A DNA stretch of 64,000 nucleotides from assembly GCA_037447655.1 (NCBI GenBank), contig JBBHKE010001576.1, positions 248,001 through 312,000 of the forward strand, given 5' to 3'. Made by a program: the position numbers and the translations under genes. Under the pieces are notes generated by a model that was given only the letters and a program-made list of their open reading frames with translations, was not told where the DNA came from and ran no database searches. The stretch is from Zygnema cylindricum. Lineage: Eukaryota; Streptophyta; Zygnematophyceae; Zygnematales; Zygnemataceae. This document shows, in pieces, positions 21,052 to 31,149 of the stretch (position 1 is its first letter; each line of letters opens with the position of its first letter).

Positions 21052-21981
21052 GGGAATCGAAATTTCGAAGGTTTGAGAAGAGGAGAGAGGGAGAGAGAGA
21101 GAGAGAGAGGGACGGAGGGAGAGGGGAAGGAGAGAGGGGAGAGAGGGTGAGAGGGGGAGAGAATCTAGTTTGAGGACTGTTTTTTAGGTGAATGATATGA
21201 GAGTATCAATCTTGCTTTATACCTGTCAAAATTTGAGATACGTACGGACAAAAACAAGCCTTGTATTCAGGTACGGAAGAGCAGAGATTCGGATTTTACA
21301 CGTGACACAACAGGTATGAGGATTAAAATGAACCGTTAATATGAACATCATCAGCGTACAGATGAAAATGATCATTGACAAGCGTTAAATTTAATTTTTT
21401 TTTGTTTGATCCTTCCTTGTCGACAAATGAATCAAAATTTTGCTTTCAATGTTTCATTTCGCTTAGAAATTCGGACCTGTCCAAAATTAAAAATTAGGCA
21501 TTTTTCCAGCTGTCAGAATAGGCTGATAATAAGCCAAAAGCCGGTACGGTACTAATGTATGTATATACATTTGTGTCGGAAGACGTGAAATTGCAAAGGG
21601 GGAATGATATATGTACCGCCGTCATATTTTATGTCTACCTAGACCTGAGGGAAGAGTGAAATATTGAAAATGATTTTGAACCATTGTCGTTGATATTAAA
21701 ACGGGGTGTGCGAATAATAATTATTTGGTAGTTTCACTAATAAACAAATCTCAGTAATTTCTTGAGATCTGTCATAACCGCCGCTACATGCGAATATTTA
21801 TAACTACTATAAATCAGTTGAAAATTTTGTTTTTTAGCGGTTCTGTAAACTTCCGTACAAGACAAAAGTATGAGACAAGCTGTAAAAAACGTTTTGTGCA
21901 CAGATCATAATCTCGGGATCTACAAAAAACTATACCTGAGAAATTTGTCTTTTTACCAAATAGGACTAAAATTGACAACGC

Positions 21982-22190
21982 TACACCGTGAATCACTATT
22001 AGGGTTAATGTTTTTTTGCCACTTAAAACATATTTTATCCGTACACACATGTCGGACTTTGGATCTGACGGTTACGATTGAATGGTAACATTCTGAGCTC
22101 CGATTTGCAGTCCCAAACTGAAAATCGGACAAATGTGTACGGGAAAAAGATGTTTTAAGTGGCGAAAAAAATATTAACACGAATAGCGAT
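21982..22190. mobile_element. TACACCG-family fold-back element, about 210 bp
   Basis: The left end TACACCGTGAATCACTATTA is followed by GTTTTTTTGCCACTTAAAAC. The right side has GTTTTAAGTGGCGAAAAAAA then CACGAATAGCGAT. Further in, CCGTACACACATGTC pairs with GACAAATGTGTACGG. The arms are thus long and nearly fill the element. The last bases of the right end have decayed. Confidence 0.55.
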
Positions 22191-22336
22191 ACCCGTTTAT
22201 ATTTTCTTTGACATCTAGAATTTTTGCGGATTTTGCGGTTCGGCGCAGTCCTTGTTTTTATGAGAAGTACATATCTTTGTCTTTTATGTACGTCTGTCGT
22301 TGTCACATGTTTTAAAGTTACGTCGCTGAACGAAAT

Positions 22337-24301
22337 TACACCGCTCATCGTTATTAGAGTTAGCAACGCTATTTCAGTCACAACATTTTTGGCCAAAAAT
22401 TAGTAAACATTTGTAGCAAGACTATTTAGTTAAGTGGACTACAATTTGCCACGTCTCTCTCCATCAAACTACTGTAGTGTTACTTAGTGTTGGGTATCGG
22501 GTAGTTTCATATCGCGATAATTTCGATATTCGATATATCGAATATCGATCAAGGAAAGTTCTCGATATATCGTACCGCGACCAACATAAATTATCGCGAT
22601 ATATATCGCGATATATTGTATTTTGTAAAATAAAAAATTTATTTAATATGTTGTTTTAGCGATAACGACAAATTTTCTAAAACGCGACGTACGACGTGAT
22701 TTTCGTTCCGTGACTTAAAAGGTAACGCCGCAAAATGTAACCGACAAAAAAGTACTAATACTGTAAAACTAATTCATATATTTACTTATTTAGTATGTAC
22801 TACGGTACAGAACTTCACATATGAAAACTTGAAACCCACACTAATTTAGTCAAAGTATGATAAGAAAAAAAAATTGCAGATTTCGTTTCATGCATGAATT
22901 TTTATTATTATTTTTATTTATTAATTTTTAAAGTGTACAAAATGAGAATTCTTATTATTATTTTTATTCAATATTTTTTAAAGTGTATAAAATGTGAAAT
23001 TTTATTCTTATTATTATTAATTATTTTTTGAAGTGTACAAATTGTAAAATCTTATTCTTATTTTTATTAATTGGAGTAGCAGTAGCTAGTACTACCTGCT
23101 GCAGTAGCACTACTAGGAGCTAGTACTACTAGCAGCAGTAGCTAGTACTAGCATCTGCAGTAGCACTAGTTTTGGCTGCAGCGGCACGTAGTTCTAGCAC
23201 CTGCAGCTAATCAATTCTCAATTAATTAGGTTCTCAATTAATCCATTTACAGTTTCCGATTCGCAGTTTCCGTGAAAAAAAAAAAACATCCTCCACCACT
23301 TTGACAGCTATCATTGTCTTCTTGCGAGAATTGACTAGCAAGATTTTTTATTTTTTTTAAGAAGCTTCGATATATTGGCGATACGATATATTGGCGATAT
23401 ATCGGGATAATTTGAATTTCGATATATCGAAGCGATACATCGATTATCGGGTACCTGAAATTCGATATTTATCGAATATCGGCAAATGGTCCTTGATACC
23501 CAACACTAGTGTTACTAAGGGTGAACCTCCATCAGGCGAAAAGTGGGGTTGTTTACTAGAAAAAGTACATTTTCGTACATATCCAACTCATTTCCGTAGT
23601 GTTTTTTTTTTATTTTTATAAAACATGATTACTGGAGATTCGTCAAGATTCTCCAAACTTTTGGGAGACAATGTCGACCGTCCGATTATGATTTTCGAAT
23701 TAAAAGGTCACTCCATCCAGTGATTGGCTACTCTCCTCAGAGAGGACACTAGCTAATCACCGGACGGGTAAAATGTTTACGCGTGGAAAGGTCACGTACG
23801 AACCACGCGCCTTCGAACATTTGCCACCCGCCTTCGGACAAGCGGGAATCAAATCCAACGAAAACAAGGAGAAAATGTTTCTCGAAGAATGTACCGTGAC
23901 ACCTCCTCCACCATCCTTTGACACCCGTAATTTGCGACGCCACGACGAAGCACGAACGACAAAACTACGACAAAAAGAACAAAACAAAAACGTACAAATT
24001 GTAAACGCGTGTAATATAATTTTGAGGCTGGCTGTACGGATACAAGTTCAGATATTTTGCTTTTGGAATCTTTGACTATGTTCGCTGACAGAAGAGGAAC
24101 CTACGTGCAACAATCGAAATGAAGCACATACGCGATAGATTTCATTGCTGACACGACTTGATGGAGAAGTGAACGAAATATTAGTGCCGGTAAACGTTTT
24201 TGTACGATTACTGTTGGCGCCTGATGGAAAAGCGACCTGATTCCAATTGCGCATTCATCAACACTAACAAACACTTAACGCTAACAACGATGGGCGGTGT
24301 A
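22337..24301. mobile_element. TACACCGC-ended element carrying a nested hAT element
   Basis: The left terminus TACACCGCTCATCGTTATTA and right terminus TAACAACGATGGGCGGTGTA pair over about 25 bases with few mismatches, and both include TA. A complete hAT-like element at 22485-23508 is inserted inside. Without it the outer element would be about 0.93 kb. The right part includes the first arm of the inverted repeat at 23761-24240. No transposase seen. Confidence 0.5.
22485..23508. mobile_element. hAT non-autonomous element with perfect 8-bp target duplication
   Basis: Starts TAGTGTTGGGTATCGG and ends CTTGATACCCAACACTA. GTGTTACT lies immediately before (22477-22484) and immediately after (23509-23516), a perfect 8-bp target-site duplication as made by hAT transposases. 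The 1024-bp interior has CGATA/TATCG-rich subterminal sequence, a GTAGCAGTAGCTAGTACTA-type low-complexity patch at 23085-23190, and no transposase. It is probably mobilised in trans. Confidence 0.85.
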
Positions 24302-24917
24302 GAGCACTATCTGGTGACGTGGCTCCTACGACGTTGTTAGTTTTAAATTATGTCAAAAAGTATTTGGAAATCACCGACGTGGCCAAAAAGGAAAATAAAT
24401 GTACTATCTTAGGCCTCTTCTCCATCAGTCACCGACAGTAATCGCACAGATACGTTTACTGGAAGTAATGTTTCGTTCACTTCTCCATCAGGTTGTGTCA
24501 ACAAGAAATCTATCCCGTAAGTGCTTTCTTTCGATTGGATGCACATAGGGTCATGTTATGACGGCGAGCATAGTAAAATATTCCAAAAGCACAATATCTG
24601 AACTCGTATCCGTAGAGCCAAGCGCAAAATTAAATTACTTTGAATGTACAATTTGTACGTGGGTATTTTGTATTTTTTGTCGATCGTGTTTCGTCGTGGC
24701 GCCACAACAACTGGATGTCAACGGATGGTGGAGGAAGCGTCACGGCACATTCTTCACCAAAGATTTTTTTGTGGTTTTCGTTGGGTTTGATTCTCGCTTG
24801 TCCAAAGGCGCATGGCCCATGTCCGAACGCCCGTGGTGTATGCCACATGTAAGGTTCCTATCTGACATCCATCGTGGATCGTACGTGATCTTTCACGTGT
24901 AAAAATTTTACACGTCC
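23761..24917. repeat. Long inverted repeat (arms 23761-24240 and 24411-24917)
   Basis: The two arms, each close to 0.5 kb, are imperfect reverse complements around a spacer of about 170 bases. Shared blocks include GGACAAGCGGGAATCAAATC against its inverted partner near 24780-24800, and CGTTCACTTCTCCATCAGG near 24476. Each arm has an open frame with a PPPPS motif in the outward direction, but these are counterparts of each other and no family is recognised. A single-arm relative is at 53951-54545. RNA from here could fold into a long hairpin. Confidence 0.65.
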
Positions 24918-25319
24918 ATTCAATCTATCTCCCGTAAAACCCATTGCTTAAATATAAGTTTTATGTTTCCCAATGATAAGAAAAAAGAAAATTATTCTAA
25001 GTTTTTTTTGCTGAATATGGGACGAATAGGATTTCGCTTTTGCTAAACAGTTTTACCCGAATGTTCCCGAATGGAGAACTTTCTCAAAATGGATGCGATG
25101 CCTATGACTTTAACCATACCTAGTTTCAGGTCGTCGAATCGGGAAAAAAAAAAGGTGTATCTAAGATATAACAACGAGAAGGTTACAAGAAGCATGTCGC
25201 GGAGCATTTTTCAAACTTGTATGAAAATTATTTTAAACCAATCTTTGTGCATAAAGTACAAGCACGCCCAATATCGAGGCAAAGTCCGTTTGATGAAAAG
25301 ACAATCTAGGTGTAATACT
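24918..25319 (+). repeat. 400-bp direct repeat, copy 1
   Basis: From ATTCAATCTATCTCCCG to GACAATCTAGGTGTAATACT. It is nearly identical, in the same orientation, to 29706-30108. Shared blocks include TTTTACCCGAATGTTCCCGA and CACGCCCAATATCGAGGC. The pair flanks the root-cap copy B region. It has no recognisable coding capacity and no TG...CA ends, so it is not a clear LTR. Confidence 0.75.
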
Positions 25320-26369
25320 TCCAAAAGAACAAAAATCCAAACGTACACAAAATGTGTACTCACGAATCGAAGTCGAGCGCTTCTTACGCGACCGCGAAAT
25401 ACATTGCGGTTCATTGAAGCGTCACTTCGCCCGATTCAACAATGAATCTAACAGGGACACGCCCTAAATGTACTATCTTACGGTACAAACAAGGGAACTG
25501 CAAATTCCTAAGAATCGAGACAGATTCTGACAATTCGTCAAATTGCGTTGCAGAATCAGTTAAGGAAAACAGAATCTAGAAATTGTGACTTTATTGGTCA
25601 ATTCAAGTTCTATGAACAAAATGACGATCTCTCAGATACTCAGATAGATTCGTCGAAGGTGTCGAAACTCTATTCAGTTTTACAACTTGTCTTTTAGTTT
25701 TATGTTGTACCACTGTGTACGGAGTCCTTACAAGTTCTGGATGATTTGAAGTCGTTATGCAGATTCTCATGAAGCAGTTATAACAGTCCCCGGCTTTATA
25801 GATCCCCAGTACGGTTTATAGATTCGGTTGCTGTTATTAATTAATTATAACACTCCCCAAAAAGATCCATAAGTTAAAGTTTACATCGTCCTGTACAAAT
25901 TACAAACCTAAGTACAGTATTACTTTTTTTAATTTGCCCGACTTTGGCTTTTTATGGTCCCCTTTTATGACTCCAGAGTGCCAAGTGCCAACTGTCAGCC
26001 GCGCTGTCCAGGGCGCAGTTTTTTCAAAGCATAATTTGTTTTTCGGTCGACAAGGATGATCGAACAATTATTTTTACATCCGACGGCTGAAAAATATCGC
26101 TACAATCGTTTCGATCGTCCGTACATTAATGATATTCATATCGACGGTTCATTTCAAGCGTCGGCCAGACTCCGAATCTCTGCTGTTCCGTACCTGAATA
26201 TCAGGCATATTTTTGTCCGTACGTGTCCAAAAATTTACGGATATAAATCGGGATTGATACTCTCATATCACCAAAGCACCAATCACTCTTCCTATACTCT
26301 ACGGGCCTCTCTCCTCACCTCCTCGAATCTTTACAAATTTGTCTCCCTTGGCCTCTGGAATTAACTTTT
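25320..26369. other. Gene-free stretch with 5' flank of root-cap copy B
   Basis: No gene in 25320-26030. From about 26045 (GTCGACAAGGATGATCGAAC) the sequence is homologous, inverted, to the 5' flank of copy A at about 21200-21420. This includes CCGTACCTGAATATCAGGC and ATTGATACTCTCATATCA, so part of a promoter was copied. Copy B has lost a GA-rich 5' leader present in A. Confidence 0.45.
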
Positions 26370-28036
26370 TGTTTCTAGTAGTCTACTTTGTCGCGATCGC
26401 CGTAGTCGTGACAGCTCAATGTCCAGACTACCGAGCGAACAACGGGTGCAATACGGGGCCTTGTAGCCAGGGAGGCCTCAAGGGGAAATTTGTGGTGGGT
26501 CCCTAACAAGTAGAATTCAACATTGAGATTTTGAAATTGACATTTTTTCCAAAAATAAAAAAGGAATTAGAATTATAACTGACATTGCACTAGAATCTGA
26601 AATTGAAACTGAAATGGAACTGAGATTTAAATCGGAATAAATAGTGAAATCGAACTTGACATTAAGGGTTTCACTTGAGATTAAAAGTTTAAATTAAGGA
26701 TAAAATTTAAACTAAGGCTAAAAATTAGATCTAAGATTCAAAACTGAATTTGAGATCAAAGCTGAAATTAAATGCTGAAGTTGAGATTAAAAAATGAAGT
26801 TGAGACTGAAGTTGGGAATGAAAACTGAAGTTGAAATTCCTGAATTTTCACAAACATGGTACAACTGCATGGCATGACGTTTGTGCGCTTTTCTATGTGC
26901 ACACCTGCTTCCAGATTCCATCCGACTGTCCGTTACTGGTGGGCTATGGGACGTCCGCTTTTTATCTCACCGGCAATCTCGCCGACGATAAGGTCGTGAA
27001 CGCCGATATTTGCGTGACTCAGGAAGGCTCAGCGGACAAGTGCTGCATTAAATGCAAGGGAGCCGCCAAGTGTAATTACTGGCAGTGGCTTAACTTGTAC
27101 GGAACAAAAAATTCTCTCACTCTACAAAAAGAATCAAGCACATAAACAGACAAGTAATCTACTATAGATTATCGATTTCTTTGATTTTTTTTTTTTTTCA
27201 GAGTGCCTGAAAAATTATGAAATCCACAACGTGTCAAGCTGTATTTTACTTCCTTTTCTTCCGAGGATGCAGGTCGGAGACGAGCTGCTATTGGCCGGCG
27301 GTCTGGCCGTGAAGCTGGAAGAGGTGGAGAAGAAGGGGCCGTACGATGTGGACTACTACAGCGTGAAGATCGCGGATCTTTTGGACATGGATCTTCGAAT
27401 CCACGTGGCCAATCCACTCCTCCAGAGGCTGGATGACGCCGAGATCCACTTCAGCCTCGGGATAAACTGGGTCAAGGTATTTATTCCCGCTCACTCTCTC
27501 GCCGCCTCTCGCTCCTCATGCTCTCTCCCTGTCTCCCTCTCTCACTCTCTCACCCACTACCTCTCCCTTTTCCTCATCATGCCTCCCTCTCCCACTGTCT
27601 CTCCCACTCTCCTTCTTCCTCTCACTCTCCCTCCTCTCCCTCTTCCTCTCCATCTCCTTCTCGTCTCTCTCCATCCCTCCCTCCCTTCTTTCCTATCCCT
27701 CTCTTTTTCCCCTCTCTCACTCTTGCCACAAGCCTTCCCTTTCACTTCTATCCCTAACCTTTTCTTCTTTGCTCTCCCTCTCTCCAGACCACTACCTCGG
27801 TCCACGGAGTCCTCGGCCAGATGTACCGGGAAGGGCGGGAAAATCGCGCCGTTGAATTCTCGCGTCTGGCGGCCCTCCTCCAGCATCCCATTGCGGCCGA
27901 GAGCGACAGCGGCCGAGGATTCCTCGACGGCGAGCCAAAATATTACGTGGCGTCAGGCGTTTTGACCGCTGACTGCCGATTCGCCCAATTTCAGGAAAAT
28001 GAGCCGGGGAAAGTGATGGAACTATCTTCTAATTAG
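26370..28036 (+). pseudogene. Root-cap-domain secreted protein, copy B (internally deleted)
   Basis: Exon homologues are about 26379-26494 (YFVAIAVVVTAQCPDYRAN; no ATG in frame), 26915-27096 (IPSDCPLLVGYGTSAFYL and ADKCCIKCKGAAKCNYW), a truncated third exon from about 27262 to 27476 (MQVGDELLLAGGLAVKLE, YDVDYYSVKIADLLDMDL) and 27788-28036 (SVHGVLGQMYREG ... MELSSN, stop TAG). Relative to A and C the whole von Willebrand D-like first part of exon 3 is gone. Intron 2 sequence at about 27250 runs straight into the middle of exon 3. Copy B is an inverted duplicate of A, with homologous introns and flanks. It cannot make a normal secreted protein. Confidence 0.8.
27480..27785 (+). repeat. Polypyrimidine tract of copy B last intron
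   Basis: CTCTCCCTCTCTCAC-type sequence on the coding strand, between donor AAG|GTATTT at 27476 and acceptor TCTCCAG at 27787. It is homologous in position to 18951-19425 in copy A. Copy B retains a normal AG acceptor where A has AA. Confidence 0.85.
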
Positions 28037-29705
28037 AGTGCAAGAAGATTGGCAGGTCCGTTTTCAGTTCGGAAAAAGGTTTTGGTGGACGAATGAGTAT
28101 AGGTATTGAACGTGTAGTTTCTGGTTGCACTTGACAAAGACGATGTGCATAGGTTTAAGGGTCCATTTTAGCTGTATTTCAGGGGAATGCGGGAAGACGC
28201 ATGTAGGATGAGTTGTTATCCTAGGTAAATTGTGCCAAATTTTAAGTAGCTGGATAAGGACGCAACAACTTTTGAACGAAATGGATTTATGTGGATTAAA
28301 CGTTTAGTTACTGGTGGTTGATTGCTGCAAATATCCAATGTAAAAATTGAAGGAGACAAGGACAATGTAGTTGTGGTTCTAGAAGTATCTAGCAAGTTTT
28401 GTGTAGAATTACAATTTATTATTTTGTGTTGACATCTTGGCTTCGGAAAAGTAGGAATGGTGGCAGAAAAACGTCTTCGTTAGTGATTTATTTTTTGTTT
28501 TATTATTTTTAATTTAAAAATATATGTATTGAAAGCAATTCTTTCCCATGTGGAATAGAGTACCCACTGAGAATTTTGAACTCGTTTTTGGACAGGAAAT
28601 GCCTTTCTTTAAACAGCTGAGTATTGAGGAAATTCTGGATTTTTTCGTGCCTCAAAAATAATAATAATGGTGAGTGTGTGCTTTTGATGATTTTGCTGGA
28701 TAAGATTTACAGTCTGGCTCTTTTACTTATATGTGGGTTGCCTGAGAGGGAGAAATGAAGGGGGGAGGGAGGGAGGGAGGAAGGGAAGGAGGGAGGGAAG
28801 GGAGCTTAGTGTAGGGCAAAATACATTTGCGTATATCACTGTCGGTTCTATTACAACTTTTCTCTGTAGGCTATGGCTCTTCGGTAATACTAAAGATATG
28901 TTGCTCCTGTTCACTTGAAAAGCTCGTGCCATCGCTTGTTGCTGGTTAATTGATTAATATCATGGTTTTATTTTGGTGCATTCCTGTGATTATATCTCTA
29001 CCTCAGTTAGTAAATTTTGGTGGGTGTTGCGATATTTTGCACACTTAGTCAATGATGGCCGACCGGGATCGACTGTGGTGATCTGATGGTCGTGTGTGCC
29101 TAGTTATGAAACTGGAGGATGCCATCCTAAACAAATTCCCGAGTTTAGTGGTATGCACGTTAATATGTTTTTGATGGAAAGGGTTTCTCAAAGAGGTAAG
29201 GGCCCCTTAGGAATCTGTGGGAATCAGATTAGCAAAGGGGGAAACGAAATTATTATGAAGGAGAAAGAAACGAATCCAACCAACTTTCTTGGCAATAAGG
29301 CAGGCATGATCTACTTTGCTTCACTAGAGGAGCATTATGCAACTGTGGGTTGCTTGCGGCAGGATCATGAGATGAGAGATTTGAGTAAAAAAAACGAGCC
29401 ATTGGTGGACCATCCTGTGCTTTAACAGCCGGTGCTATTCCAATCAACAAATGTTCTACAAAAGCACTAAGCCCCTTCCTTCACAAGGCAAACATCACTA
29501 CTCGTTCCCCTCTCTCTCCATCGCTTCCTTCTTTTACCTTGAACTTGAGTTTAGTTTTTGAAGTGAAATTTGAGGATTTTTATAAAAAGAGTTTCAAAAT
29601 ATTTTACCATGATTTGGTATTTTGCTTTTGATGGAAAGCTGAACCGTCTTCGGAGTTATTTTTATCCTAGCTGACTTCCTTTAATTTAGATTTTCCGCTG
29701 GCGAA
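28037..29705. other. 3' flank of copy B and gene-free DNA
   Basis: The first 300 bases match the 3' flank of copy A in inverted order. A (GGGAGGGA)n-like purine patch lies at 28757-28803. Short open frames around 29096-29425 show no family features or codon pattern that would support a gene. Confidence 0.4.
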
Positions 29706-30108
29706 ATTCAATATATCTCGCTTAAAATCTACTGCTTAAATATAAGTTTTATATTTTCCAATGGTAAGAAAAGAGAAAATTATTCTATGTTCTTATTGCT
29801 GAATATGGGACGAATAGGGTTTCGCTTTTGCTAAACACTTTTACCCGAATGTTCCCGAATGGAGAACTTTCTCAGAATGGATGCGGTGCCTATGACTATA
29901 ACCATACCTATTTTCAGGTCGTCAAATCGGTAAAAAAGAAAGGTGCGTCTAAGATATAACAACGAGAAGGTTACAGGAAGCATGTCGCGTAGCATTTTTC
30001 AAACTTGTATGGAAATTATTTTAAACCAATCTTTGTACATAAAGTATAAGCACGCCCAATATCGAGGCAAAGTCCGTTTTGATGAAAAGACAATCTAGGT
30101 GTAATACT
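29706..30108 (+). repeat. 400-bp direct repeat, copy 2
   Basis: From ATTCAATATATCTCGCT to GACAATCTAGGTGTAATACT. The partner of 24918-25319 in the same orientation, about 4.8 kb away, with scattered substitutions. Confidence 0.75.
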
Positions 30109-31149
30109 AGTCTCTCAGTTATTCATCAACGACATAAAGTAGTTGTGTATTATGAAGATCACATTAATGCTGAAAATTGAAGCAACCCAAATTTTTTATT
30201 CTGTCGATTTCCATGTTACATTCAAAGAAAAGTGTATGACCAATTTGCATTAATTCTCTCCTTTTACTGTGGATTCAAATTGAATACTTTCAATTGAATG
30301 TGAAATTCTACAACATTCTGAAACTCACTGCAATCAATAAACAAAACATCTTACACGGATTTTGTCATCAAGTCATATGCACTTAACCTGTATAATATAG
30401 GTACAAGAAGGAAAAAAACCAGAGGTCGTTTGAACGCCACATCCAATATAAATATTTTAGGTTTAAACAATTTAAAAAGTTACGATCGGCATTCACTACA
30501 AATACTAAGAGAAAACCCTGTTCACATACAAATAGTTTTTCCATCCTGTCTTTGACATAATTCTTAGCAGTAGGTTTTCAAAATGGTCACTAATCACATA
30601 AAAGACAATACTCAAAATCCCGTCTTACACTTCAGAATGTAGGCACTTGGTTTCAAGAACTTTCACCTTTAATTCATGGTACAAAAAATTGAAAGAATCT
30701 GGTCCAAAATACGAACTATAACAGCCAACATTAGCACCAATTTAATGCACCAATACCCAAATCTAGAAGTACATAACCATTTTAGCCCTTACCTTTTTCA
30801 AGTAGCAAACTTCCCTAAGATTTGTATCTATATCCCACATTTGGGAATTTTCAGTGAGGCTATGCTCCTCGATTATTTCTTTTGTGAAAATCATTTTGAA
30901 CTTGAACATTCCAGCTAACATCCCAATTGTGAAGACCAACTCATAACCTTCAGCTTCCAAAAACCTCAAACTTTTTCAACCCCATATACGAAATTTGATA
31001 ATCAAACATTCCACTTGCGTTCCTATTCCGGCCAACGATCTGTGCCAGAAAATTACACAAGGCCAATATATTTAAAAACTCGTGGCCATTCCAAAAGTGT
31101 CCGAAATTCTAAAATCAGTGATCTGCTCTGGAAAAAGTCTTTTCAAATC
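30109..31149. other. Gene-free AT-rich sequence
   Basis: AT-rich DNA between the direct repeat and the 3' end of root-cap copy C. Several short open frames exist on both strands, but none shows a recognisable domain or a splice context. I see no gene or repeat here. Confidence 0.4.

Noticed and set aside
23085-23190. AGTAGC/TAGTACTA low-complexity patch as a CRISPR or regulatory array
   Set aside because: No regular repeat-spacer structure; it is simple sequence inside a hAT-like element of a eukaryote.
29096-29425. A 109-codon frame starting MPSYETGG
   Set aside because: No family motif, no splice or codon support, surrounded by repeats; chance is more likely.
24918-30108. The direct repeats as LTRs of a retrotransposon carrying copy B
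   Set aside because: No TG...CA ends, no primer site or polypurine tract, and no retroelement proteins between them.
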